From an uncultured Gemmiger sp. (GTDB taxonomy: Bacteria; Bacillota; Clostridia; Oscillospirales; Ruminococcaceae), in assembly GCA_944386225.1 (NCBI GenBank), contig CALXAH010000029.1, forward strand, positions 1 through 43,802: a stretch of 43,802 nt of DNA, in the 5' to 3' direction. A program made the position numbers and the translations under genes. Below the pieces are notes generated by a model. The model had not been told where the DNA came from. It made no database searches and worked only from the letters and a program-made list of their open reading frames with translations. Shown here piece by piece: positions 32,082 through 39,436 of this stretch. Numbering within the stretch: position 1 is the stretch's first letter; each line of letters starts with the position of its first letter.

Positions 32082-34077
32082 ATGTTGTCAGCGGAATCGG
32101 GGCGGAATCCGGGGAACAGGAAAGCCCGGCTGTCGCCTCCGGCGGTTCTTCCCGGACAGGCGGGGCACTGAGCGGGAACGAGGCCCAGGCCTTGAACAGG
32201 TCTCCGTCGATGATCAGGCCGAATTCGCCGTTCTGCAGTTCCGCCAGGCTGCGGGCGATGTTCAGCCCCAGGCCGCTGCCCTCGGTGGTTCGGCTGGCAT
32301 CCCCCCGCACAAACCGCTCCATCAATTCATCCGCCGGGATGTTCAGCTGCTGGCGGCTGATATTCTTGACCCGCAGCCAGGCCCGGCCCGCCCGCTGTTC
32401 GGCCTCCACATAAACCCGGGTGCCCGGCTGGGAGTATTTGCAGGCGTTGCTCAGCAGGTTATCCACCACCCGCCAGGTAAGGCGGCCGTCCAGCATCGAC
32501 CAGACCGGTTCGCCGGGCAGCTGCAGAACCGGTTCCAGATTGCTTTTTTCCAGCCGGGGGGCGTACTCCCCCACCGCCTGGGTAAGCAGCTCAGCCAGAT
32601 CGGTGGGCTCGGCATTCACCGGCAGGCTTCCGCTGCTGGCCTTGCTGGCTTCTACCAGATCCTCGGTGAGCTTTTTCAGCCGCTGCCCCTGCCGGGCAAT
32701 GACCGACGCATACTCGGCGGCCTGGGGTTCCAGGGCCTCTTTCTGCAGCAGATCCACATAGTTGATGATACTGGTCAGGGGTGTTTTCAAATCGTGGGAT
32801 ACGTTGGTGATCAGGTCGGTCTTGAACCGCTCGCTGCGCAGACGTTCATCTACGGCGGCGCTCATGCCCTCGCTGATGCGATTCAGATCCTCCCCCTGCT
32901 CCCGCAAGGGGCCCCAGAGTTTTTTGGCCGGAACCCGGACGCTCAGATCCCCCTGGGCCATCTTGCGGGAAACCAGCCGCAGCTGGTACAGCCCGGAAAA
33001 GAACCGGCACAGCACCGCCAGCAGCAGCACCTGCGCCCCCAGCCAGAGAAGCAGGAAAAAGAATTCGTAGGAAGTAAAGGCGAGCAATGTAAGGATGGTT
33101 TCGCCCAGCAGCACGCAGACGCCGCCCATCATGGCGACCCAGACCAGCGGCAGCGCGGCAAAGGAATCCCGCAGCCAGCGGCAGAAGCCCCGCACCAGCC
33201 GCCAGACCCAGCGCAGTATCGCACCGCTCAGACTGTGGCGGAACAGCACCCCTGCCCTGGCACGGGCGCAGACCCCCATAAGGGCATCGGTGAAGAACAG
33301 AAACGCCCCCCACAAACCCAGCAGCCAGAGCGCAGTGCCCAGAATGTTCTGCGCCCCGTTGGCCATCAGACTTAAGCAGAGTATTCCGCCGCCCACCGTA
33401 AGCAGAAGATATGCCTCCAGCGGCAGAAAACCCGCCGGGCCGGCGTTGCGCTGCCCGCCGGGGGCACGGCCCGCGTTCCAGAGCAGAAAGATCAACAGCC
33501 CCAGCGACAGGGCCAGACCTACGGCTGCTATCACAGGAAGATAGTATCGCTCATCGTAAAGGCTGACAAAGAGCAGATATTCGTAATAATAGCTATCCCC
33601 TACCGGAAGGGTGCCGTCCACGATCCAATCGACCCGATACAGCGCATTCGCCTCATCCTCCGCTATGGGATCCAGATACCCCAGATCGCTCGCCCGGATG
33701 ATCTCAGAGCCGGTGACGGAAGGAGACGTTTCGGTATATGTGGAAGAGATCAGTTCTCCTTCCGCCTCCGGGTTGTTTTCATCCAGACGCCACAGCCGGT
33801 AGGTAAAATTGGAACTGTTGCTGGAATATTGCTCTTCCGTTTCCAGTGTGAAGCCGTAGCATCCGGCCATCTGCACGATCTGCCGTATATCCCGTTCCAC
33901 CTCGCCGTAAAACGCTTCGGTTTCAAAATAACTTTCCGCCTTACGGTTGGCGTACCAGTTGCAGGTTTCGCACCACAGGGTACCGAACAGGCACAGACCC
34001 CCGACAGCGGAGCTGACCGCCAGCAGAAAAAACGCCAGCGCCCGCACACCGATGCGTTCGCCCAGCCGGGTTTTCAT
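32080..34077 (-). CDS. Membrane sensor histidine kinase
   Basis: A 665-residue sensor kinase. One N-terminal helix (about 11-33), an external domain (about 35-175), then a block of six or so membrane helices (about 178-345), a HAMP-like linker, a HisKA domain with FKTDLITNVSHDLKTPLTSIINYVD (His428), and an ATPase domain with VVDNLLSNACKYSQ and GSGLGLNIARSL. The large number of helices in the middle suggests a membrane-embedded sensor domain. It is four bases behind the response regulator gene and forms a pair with it. The signal is unknown; related kinases respond to cell-wall stress or antibiotics. Confidence 0.92.
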   Translation of the reverse strand: MKTRLGERIGVRALAFFLLAVSSAVGGLCLFGTLWCETCNWYANRKAESYFETEAFYGEVERDIRQIVQMAGCYGFTLETEEQYSSNSSNFTYRLWRLDENNPEAEGELISSTYTETSPSVTGSEIIRASDLGYLDPIAEDEANALYRVDWIVDGTLPVGDSYYYEYLLFVSLYDERYYLPVIAAVGLALSLGLLIFLLWNAGRAPGGQRNAGPAGFLPLEAYLLLTVGGGILCLSLMANGAQNILGTALWLLGLWGAFLFFTDALMGVCARARAGVLFRHSLSGAILRWVWRLVRGFCRWLRDSFAALPLVWVAMMGGVCVLLGETILTLLAFTSYEFFFLLLWLGAQVLLLAVLCRFFSGLYQLRLVSRKMAQGDLSVRVPAKKLWGPLREQGEDLNRISEGMSAAVDERLRSERFKTDLITNVSHDLKTPLTSIINYVDLLQKEALEPQAAEYASVIARQGQRLKKLTEDLVEASKASSGSLPVNAEPTDLAELLTQAVGEYAPRLEKSNLEPVLQLPGEPVWSMLDGRLTWRVVDNLLSNACKYSQPGTRVYVEAEQRAGRAWLRVKNISRQQLNIPADELMERFVRGDASRTTEGSGLGLNIARSLAELQNGEFGLIIDGDLFKAWASFPLSAPPVREEPPEATAGLSCSPDSAPIPLTT

Positions 34078-34081
34078 GGGC

Positions 34082-34777
34082 TTACACCCCCTTTTCCATC
34101 TTGTAGCCCAGGCCCCAGACCACCTTCAGATACCGGGGCTGGGACGGGTCGATCTCAATTTTCTCCCGCAGATGGCGGATGTGCACCGCCACCGCGCTCT
34201 CGCTGCCCAGGGCGGGCTCGTTCCAGACCAGTTCGTAGATCTGGGTGCTGGAATATACCCGGCCCGGATTCTGCATCAGCAGCCGCAGGATGTTGTACTC
34301 GATGGGGGTCAGGGCGATGGGGGCGCCGTCCACCGTTACGGTTTTGGTCTCGTCGTCCAGGCACACGCCCCCTACCTGCAGCCGGTGACCGCCCGCGTCG
34401 GGCATGCCGCCCAGCTGGGCGTACCGGCGCAGCTGACTTTTTATCCGGGCCAGCAGTTCCACCGGATTGAAGGGTTTGGTCACGTAGTCATCCGCCCCCA
34501 CGTTCAGACCCAGCACCTTGTCGCTGTCCTCGCTTTTGGCGGTGAGCAGGATAATCGGCACGTTGCTGGTCTGGCGCAGCCGGGCAGTGACGGCAATGCC
34601 GTCCATGGCGGGCATCATCACATCCAGCAAAATCAGATGCAGCGGTTCCCGGGCGGCAATCTCCAGCGCCTGTGCCCCGTTTTCCGCTTCAAACAGGGTA
34701 TAGCCCTCGCCGGACAGGTAAATTTTCAGCGCGGCACGGATGTCCGCGTCATCGTCACAGATCAGAATATTATACAT
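34082..34777 (-). CDS. OmpR-family response regulator
   Basis: A 231-residue regulator. Receiver domain residues 1-118 with acidic pocket CDDDAD, phosphorylation site LLDVMMP (Asp52), and the KPF switch motif at about 101-103; winged-helix DNA-binding domain residues about 130-228, ending RYLKVVWGLGYKME. It precedes the histidine kinase by four bases. The divergent glycosyltransferase gene is a natural target. A TATAAT on the minus strand (34833-34828) is a likely -10 with a weak TTTCCC -35. Confidence 0.93.
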   Translation of the reverse strand: MYNILICDDDADIRAALKIYLSGEGYTLFEAENGAQALEIAAREPLHLILLDVMMPAMDGIAVTARLRQTSNVPIILLTAKSEDSDKVLGLNVGADDYVTKPFNPVELLARIKSQLRRYAQLGGMPDAGGHRLQVGGVCLDDETKTVTVDGAPIALTPIEYNILRLLMQNPGRVYSSTQIYELVWNEPALGSESAVAVHIRHLREKIEIDPSQPRYLKVVWGLGYKMEKGV

Positions 34778-34865
34778 ATGGTTCCTCCTGCCCCGCGGAC
34801 GGCCAGGCGCCCGCCGGCGGCAATTTCATTATAGCCCAATCCCCTGCAAAGGGAAAGCCGCCCCC

Positions 34866-34910
34866 ATCTTAAGATTTCATTAAGGAACGCCTTCTTATAC
34901 AAATCTTAAA
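34866..34910. promoter_or_regulatory. AT-rich dyad region between response regulator and glycosyltransferase
   Basis: ATCTTAAGAT (34866-34875) is a perfect palindrome and AAATCTTAAA at 34901-34910 repeats its core 35 bases further on, with CATTAAG between. Repeated TTAAG half-sites fit OmpR-type binding but are not proof. Confidence 0.4.
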
Positions 34911-34981
34911 CAATTCCCCCGCGGGCCTTAAAAAAGGAATGGTATGCTGAGACCGTAGACAGGAACGGGAGGAGCGGTCGC

Positions 34982-36226
34982 ATGGAAGGAATGAATCTGC
35001 TGTTTGTTTTGTCGCTGCTGTGCAAGGCAGCCTGTGTGTGGTTTGCGCTGGTGGCGGTTGCCGGCCTTGTATGCCGTGTCCGGCAGGGACGCAGGCCCCG
35101 GTACGCACCCGCCGCACCCCGCACCCGGTTTGCGGTGCTGGCCGCAGGACGCAACGAGGAAGCGGTGATCGGCGGGTTTGTGCACAGCATTCTGGCGCAG
35201 GACTATCCCCGGGAACTGTTTGATGTATATGTACTGCCCAACAACTGCACCGACGACACCGCCGGGGCAGCTCGGGCGGCGGGGGCCATCGTGCTGGACT
35301 GCCCCGGGGCCCGCAGCAAGGGCGAGGCACTGCACAGCGGTCTGGCCCGGCTGCGGGGTATGGGCTACGATGCCTTCTGCGTGTTTGACGCGGACAACCA
35401 GGCAGGCCCGGCGTTTCTGGCCCGGATGAACGATGCGTTTTGCGCCGGGGCCCGGGTAGCCAAGGGACGGATCGCCGCGCAGAATCCCCGCGCCGGCTGG
35501 GTGGCCGGGTGCTACGGGCTGTATTTCCGGCTGTTTGACCTGTTTTTCAACGAGCCCCGGGGTGCGCTGGGGCTGTCCGCCAAGTTGGTGGGCACCGGGT
35601 TTGCGGTACATACCGAGGTGCTGGAGCGGCTGGGCGGCTGGAACACCGCAACGATTGCGGAGGACGCAGAGTTTTCCGCCCAGTGCGCGGAACTAGGGTA
35701 TCCGGTGGCCTGGGTACCCGGGGCGGTAACCCGGGATGTGGAGCCGGTATCCTTCCGGGTAAGCCTGGTGCAGCGGCGGCGCTGGATCGGCGGCGTACTG
35801 CAGTCCGGACAAGCCCGGGGCGGGCGTCTGGCCCGGGCACTGGTGCAGCGGCGGCGGGCGGTCACCCTGGACAGCTGCCTGTTTTTCCTGACCCCGCTTA
35901 CCGGGGCGGTGGGTACCCTGCTGGGGGCGGCCGGCACGGCGCTGGCACTGGGCCGGGGGCAGCTGCCTCTGTGGGCGCCGCTGGCGGCGGCAGGGCTTGG
36001 CTGGCTGGGCTGCACGCTGGGGGCGCTGGTTCTGCGGCTGTTTCTGCCCCGGGAAGAACGGCCGGGCCTTGGCAGCGTGCTGGGTTTCGGGCTGTTCATG
36101 GCCTGCTGGGCCCCGCTGGGTGTTTTGGGTGTTCTGTGCCCGCCCCGCCGCTGGGTACCGGTGGATCACACGGCCCATCTGTCCGTGCGGCGCGGACGGC
36201 GGCTGCACGGTAAGCGCGCCGCCTGA
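34982..36226 (+). CDS. GT2-family membrane glycosyltransferase
   Basis: A 414-residue processive-type GT2 enzyme. One helix at residues 5-30, a cytoplasmic GT-A domain (about 48-290), then three C-terminal membrane helices (about 293-375). Catalytic landmarks: VLAAGRNEEAV, FDADN (the DxD metal site), TIAEDAEFSAQ (catalytic Asp of the ED motif) and QRRRW, as in cellulose/hyaluronan synthases and N-acetylglucosaminyltransferases. It probably makes a surface polysaccharide or glycolipid. GGGAGGAGCG lies just before the ATG. It is divergent from the two-component system and no modification or export genes follow. Confidence 0.9.
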   Translation: MEGMNLLFVLSLLCKAACVWFALVAVAGLVCRVRQGRRPRYAPAAPRTRFAVLAAGRNEEAVIGGFVHSILAQDYPRELFDVYVLPNNCTDDTAGAARAAGAIVLDCPGARSKGEALHSGLARLRGMGYDAFCVFDADNQAGPAFLARMNDAFCAGARVAKGRIAAQNPRAGWVAGCYGLYFRLFDLFFNEPRGALGLSAKLVGTGFAVHTEVLERLGGWNTATIAEDAEFSAQCAELGYPVAWVPGAVTRDVEPVSFRVSLVQRRRWIGGVLQSGQARGGRLARALVQRRRAVTLDSCLFFLTPLTGAVGTLLGAAGTALALGRGQLPLWAPLAAAGLGWLGCTLGALVLRLFLPREERPGLGSVLGFGLFMACWAPLGVLGVLCPPRRWVPVDHTAHLSVRRGRRLHGKRAA

Positions 36227-36330
36227 ACCCCGGATGTTGTGAAAACATCAAACGCGGCAAAATCCCGCCTTTCTTTTGTGTGCGCGGCAACGCTTTGGCA
36301 GGAACCGTCGCTTTTTGCCCATGGACATGG

Positions 36331-36375
36331 TATAATAAAGATGCTCCCCGACCGGTGGACGGGGAGCGTTTTTTA
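36331..36375 (+). promoter_or_regulatory. -10 element followed directly by a terminator-like hairpin
   Basis: TATAAT at 36331-36336 with only a weak -35. A perfect 8-bp stem (36343-36350 with 36360-36367) followed by TTTTTT begins about where transcription would start. It is either a leader attenuator of the CmpB-type gene or the terminator of the glycosyltransferase gene with an accidental -10. Confidence 0.5.
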
Positions 36376-36408
36376 TATCTTCCGCCGGCTGTATTTGAGG
36401 AGTTTTGT

Positions 36409-37743
36409 ATGGAATACGGGTTCTATCCCCTGGCATGGCTGTTCTTTATCTATTCGTTTGCGGGCTGGGTTCTGGAGACCGCACAGGCCGCCGTGGTACA
36501 CAAGAAATTTATGAACCGCGGCTTTATCAACCTGCCGCTTTGCCCCATCTACGGCACGGTTGCGGTGAGTTTTGCCCTGTTCCTGCAGGAGCTGACCCAC
36601 ACCTGGTTCTTCCTGTTCATGGGCGGCATGATCCTCTCCGCGTTTGTGGAACTGATCAGCGGCAAGCTGCTGGAGGCCATCTTCCACCGCAAGTGGTGGG
36701 ACTACTCCAACCAGAAGTTCCAGTTTGAGGGCTATATCTGCCTGAAATACAGCATCCTGTGGGGCCTGTTCGGCGTGCTGTGCATGAAGCTGCTGAACCC
36801 GCTGGTGCTGCGGCTGGGGGCGCTGTTCCCGCCGCTGGTGGGCCAGATCGTGGTCTGGGTGCTGATCGCGCTGTTTGCCATCGACTTTATCTCCAGCGCG
36901 GCTGCCGTGGCGCAGATGAAGGTGCGGCTGGGCCGGATTGATGATATCGGCGACGGTCTGGGCGTGCTGACCGACCGGCTGGGCAACGCGCTGACCCGCC
37001 GTATCCAGCGCCGTATGGTCAAGGCGTACCCCAACCTGCAGGTGGAAAAGCTGCTGGAGGAACGCCGGGCCCGGGCGCAGCAGAAAACCGGCGAAAAGGT
37101 GTTTGCCGAAGGCTGCGGGTTCTATAAACTGACCCTGCTGTTCTTTATCGGGGCGTTCCTGGGCGACATTGTGGAAACCATCTTCTGCTATGTGACCGCC
37201 GGCGTACTCATGAGCCGCAGCAGCGTGGTGTACGGGCCGTTCAGCATCGTCTGGGGCCTGGGTGCCGTACTGCTGACCGCCATCCTCTACCGCTGGCGGG
37301 ACAAGAGCGACCGCTACATCTTTGTGGTGGGCACGGTGCTGGGCGGCGCCTACGAGTACGTGTGCAGCGTGTTCACCGAGCTGGTGTTCGGCACCGTGTT
37401 CTGGGACTACAGTAAAATCCCCTTCAACCTGGGCGGCCGTATCAACCTGCTGTACTGCTTCTTCTGGGGCATCGCGGCGGTGGTCTGGCTCAAGGTGGTA
37501 TATCCCCGGCTGTCGGCCCTGATTGAAAAGATCCCCATGCGGCCCGGCGTTATCATTACCTGGGCGCTGGTGGTATTCATGATCTTCAACATGATCGTGA
37601 GCAGCCTGGCTATGGCCCGCTATGTGGAACGCAACATCGTTGCCGATCCCGGCAACGGCGCCCTGGCCCAGCTGCTGGACGAGCGGTTCCCCGACGAACG
37701 GATGGAGCGCATCTATCCCAACGCCATCATTGTCAACGACTGA
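36409..37743 (+). CDS. Double-domain CmpB-type (ABC_trans_CmpB-like) membrane protein
   Basis: A 444-residue protein with about ten membrane helices. It matches the family annotated as putative ABC-transporter type IV (CmpB), whose function is not known. Two homologous halves are visible: FYPLAWLFFIYSFAGWVLET...NLPLCPIYGTVAV...WWDYSNQKF and FYKLTLLFFIGAFLGDIVET...SSVVYGPFSIVWGLG...FWDYSKIPFNLGGRINLLYCFFW. A charged linker (about residues 175-245) joins them. TGAGGAG lies six bases before the ATG at 36409; a longer frame to 36280 runs through the leader hairpin and is rejected. Confidence 0.85.
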   Translation: MEYGFYPLAWLFFIYSFAGWVLETAQAAVVHKKFMNRGFINLPLCPIYGTVAVSFALFLQELTHTWFFLFMGGMILSAFVELISGKLLEAIFHRKWWDYSNQKFQFEGYICLKYSILWGLFGVLCMKLLNPLVLRLGALFPPLVGQIVVWVLIALFAIDFISSAAAVAQMKVRLGRIDDIGDGLGVLTDRLGNALTRRIQRRMVKAYPNLQVEKLLEERRARAQQKTGEKVFAEGCGFYKLTLLFFIGAFLGDIVETIFCYVTAGVLMSRSSVVYGPFSIVWGLGAVLLTAILYRWRDKSDRYIFVVGTVLGGAYEYVCSVFTELVFGTVFWDYSKIPFNLGGRINLLYCFFWGIAAVVWLKVVYPRLSALIEKIPMRPGVIITWALVVFMIFNMIVSSLAMARYVERNIVADPGNGALAQLLDERFPDERMERIYPNAIIVND

Positions 37744-37754
37744 ACTTTCCCTGC

Positions 37755-37787
37755 AAGGGCCCGCGCCGGTTGGCGCGGGCCCTTTTT
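37755..37787 (+). terminator. Terminator behind the CmpB-type gene
   Basis: A perfect 13-bp stem (37755-37767 with 37772-37784) with TTTTT. The -35 box of the next promoter begins inside its T-tract. Confidence 0.9.
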
Positions 37788-37788
37788 G

Positions 37789-37840
37789 TTGACAGGCCAG
37801 CGGACAGATGGTATTATTATGTCACACGATATATCGTGAC
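37789..37840 (+). promoter_or_regulatory. padR promoter with palindromic operator
   Basis: Perfect -35 TTGACA (37789-37794), 17-base spacer, -10 TATTAT (37812-37817). Just behind it is the 14-base palindrome CACGATATATCGTG, within GTCACACGATATATCGTGAC. Its site over the transcription start suggests repression by the PadR protein encoded next. Confidence 0.8.
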
Positions 37841-37865
37841 GCATAATAGTAAAGGAGGAGGCGGC

Positions 37866-38174
37866 ATGGAACAGCAGCCAATGACCGAGGCCATGTATTA
37901 TGTGCTGCTGGCGCTGCTGCGCCCGCTGCATGGGTACGGCCTGATGCAGCGAATCAGCCAGCTGAGCGGCGGGCGGCTGACCATGAGCCCCGGCACCCTG
38001 TACGGCATTTTGAGCCGTCTGCAGCGGGAAGGGCTGATCCGGCTGGAGGACCAGGACGCACGCCGCAAAACCTACGCACTGACCGAAGAAGGAAAAGCAG
38101 CCCTCAGGACCGAGTATGCCCGCCTGTGCCGCCTGGTGGAGGACGGGGCACTGCTGAAGGAGGAAGGACTATGA
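37866..38174 (+). CDS. PadR-family transcriptional regulator
   Basis: A 102-residue PadR-type winged-helix repressor: YYVLLALLRPLHGYGLMQRISQLSGGRLTMSPGTLYGILSRLQREGLIRLE is the diagnostic core, followed by RRKTYALTEEGKAAL and a dimerisation helix. AAGGAGGAGG lies just before the ATG. It overlaps the following DUF2812 gene by four bases, a well-known pairing, and its own promoter carries a palindrome. The ligand is unknown. Confidence 0.93.
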   Translation: MEQQPMTEAMYYVLLALLRPLHGYGLMQRISQLSGGRLTMSPGTLYGILSRLQREGLIRLEDQDARRKTYALTEEGKAALRTEYARLCRLVEDGALLKEEGL

Positions 38175-39319
38175 AACGGCTTTACCGGCCGCATCCCAAC
38201 GACTGGGATATCGGCGGCATGGAACGCTTTTACGCCCGTATGGCGCGGCGAGGCTGGCAGCTGGAAAAGCGGGGCGCGCTCTTCAGCCGGTTTGTCCGCA
38301 AGGAGCCGGAGGAGGTATGCTACCGGGTGGAGCTGGCCAGTTCCTCGGGGAATTTTGGTGAAGTTCAGCTGCCGCCGGAACAGATTCAGCTGTATGAGGA
38401 ATGCGGCTGGCAGTATGTGACCGGGCGGGGGCTGGTGCACCTGTTCCGGGCGCCGGCCGGCAGCGGCGAGCCGGAACTGTACGACGATCCCCGCCAGCAG
38501 GCAGATACTCTGCTGGGGCTGCGCCGGGAGGCCCGCCATCAGTTGATCGGCGCCTGTATCCAGACCGCCGTCTATCTGCTGCTGGTCTGCCTGAACTGGG
38601 GCAACCGGACTGCCGATATGCAGATCACCTGCCTGCAGGCGCCCACGCTGGTGCCGCTGGCCATTGTGCTGATGGCCAGTCTGCTGGCCGGGGCGCTGCA
38701 TCAGGTGATCAGCCTGCGGCGGCAGTACCGGCGGATGCGGCTGGGTCAGCCGCTGGACCGGCGGCCGCAATGGGGCTGGCGAACCATCCAGGTCGGATTC
38801 TGGGCGGCAGCCGCTGTCTGCGTCGCGTTTCTTCTGTGGCAGGCAACCGGCAGCCGCACACTGGTACCCGGAGCCGGGCAGGTCGGGCCCTGCCTGGTAC
38901 TGGAGCAGCTGGGCGAAGAGGGCGAACTGACCAGCCTGCCGGTACGCGGGAACAGTGAAAGCGTCATCCGCATGACCCCGCTGCCGGGCGGGCGCTGGTG
39001 GCACGGCCAGGAAGTCCGGGAACTGGGAAGCAGCCAGGTCAGCCTGTTCCAGGATGTGTATGAGTTGAGCAGCCCGCAGGCGGCGGCTAAGCTGGGGCCT
39101 GTCCTGGCACAGACCGCCACCTTTGCCTGGGGCCTGGAGCCGGTGGAGGTGGACGGTCTGGACTGGGTGGTCTGCGGCGTGCTGGAAGCCGTGGCGGTGC
39201 GGGGTAACCGGGCCGCGTACATCACCCTGCTTGTTCCCGCAGAAAATGACGCGGAACAGCGGGCAACGCTGATGCAGGCGCTCACCGTTCTGGCGCAGCA
39301 ATGGCAGGATTTGGCGTAA
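38171..39319 (+). CDS. DUF2812 domain membrane protein
   Basis: A 382-residue protein. The first about 110 residues match DUF2812 (DIGGMERFYARMARRGWQLEKRGALFSRFVRKEPEEVCYRVE), a domain that is regularly found behind PadR genes. Helices at about 131-147, 158-178 and 203-223 follow, then an extracytoplasmic or cytoplasmic C-terminal domain of about 150 residues without a family I recognise. The function is not known; PadR control suggests a stress or drug response. ATGA overlap with padR fixes the start. Confidence 0.85.
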   Translation: MKRLYRPHPNDWDIGGMERFYARMARRGWQLEKRGALFSRFVRKEPEEVCYRVELASSSGNFGEVQLPPEQIQLYEECGWQYVTGRGLVHLFRAPAGSGEPELYDDPRQQADTLLGLRREARHQLIGACIQTAVYLLLVCLNWGNRTADMQITCLQAPTLVPLAIVLMASLLAGALHQVISLRRQYRRMRLGQPLDRRPQWGWRTIQVGFWAAAAVCVAFLLWQATGSRTLVPGAGQVGPCLVLEQLGEEGELTSLPVRGNSESVIRMTPLPGGRWWHGQEVRELGSSQVSLFQDVYELSSPQAAAKLGPVLAQTATFAWGLEPVEVDGLDWVVCGVLEAVAVRGNRAAYITLLVPAENDAEQRATLMQALTVLAQQWQDLA

Positions 39320-39326
39320 TACCATG

Positions 39327-39360
39327 AAAAACGGCTGTCCCGCGGGGGGGCAGCCGTTTT
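39327..39360 (+). terminator. Terminator of the PadR-DUF2812 unit
   Basis: A 10-bp stem (39327-39336 with 39351-39360), the outer part formed by AAAA and TTTT. Confidence 0.75.
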
Positions 39361-39375
39361 GTCTTAATACAAGAG

Positions 39376-39403
39376 AGAGGGCGGCGCTTTCGCGCCGCCC
39401 TCT
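39376..39403 (-). terminator. Hairpin behind adhE (minus strand)
   Basis: A perfect 12-bp stem (39376-39387 with 39392-39403) with a tetraloop; on the minus strand it is followed by TCTCTTGT, a weak T-tract. Confidence 0.65.
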
Positions 39404-39436
39404 GGCGGGAAGAGAAAATCAGGTCATTACGCTGGC

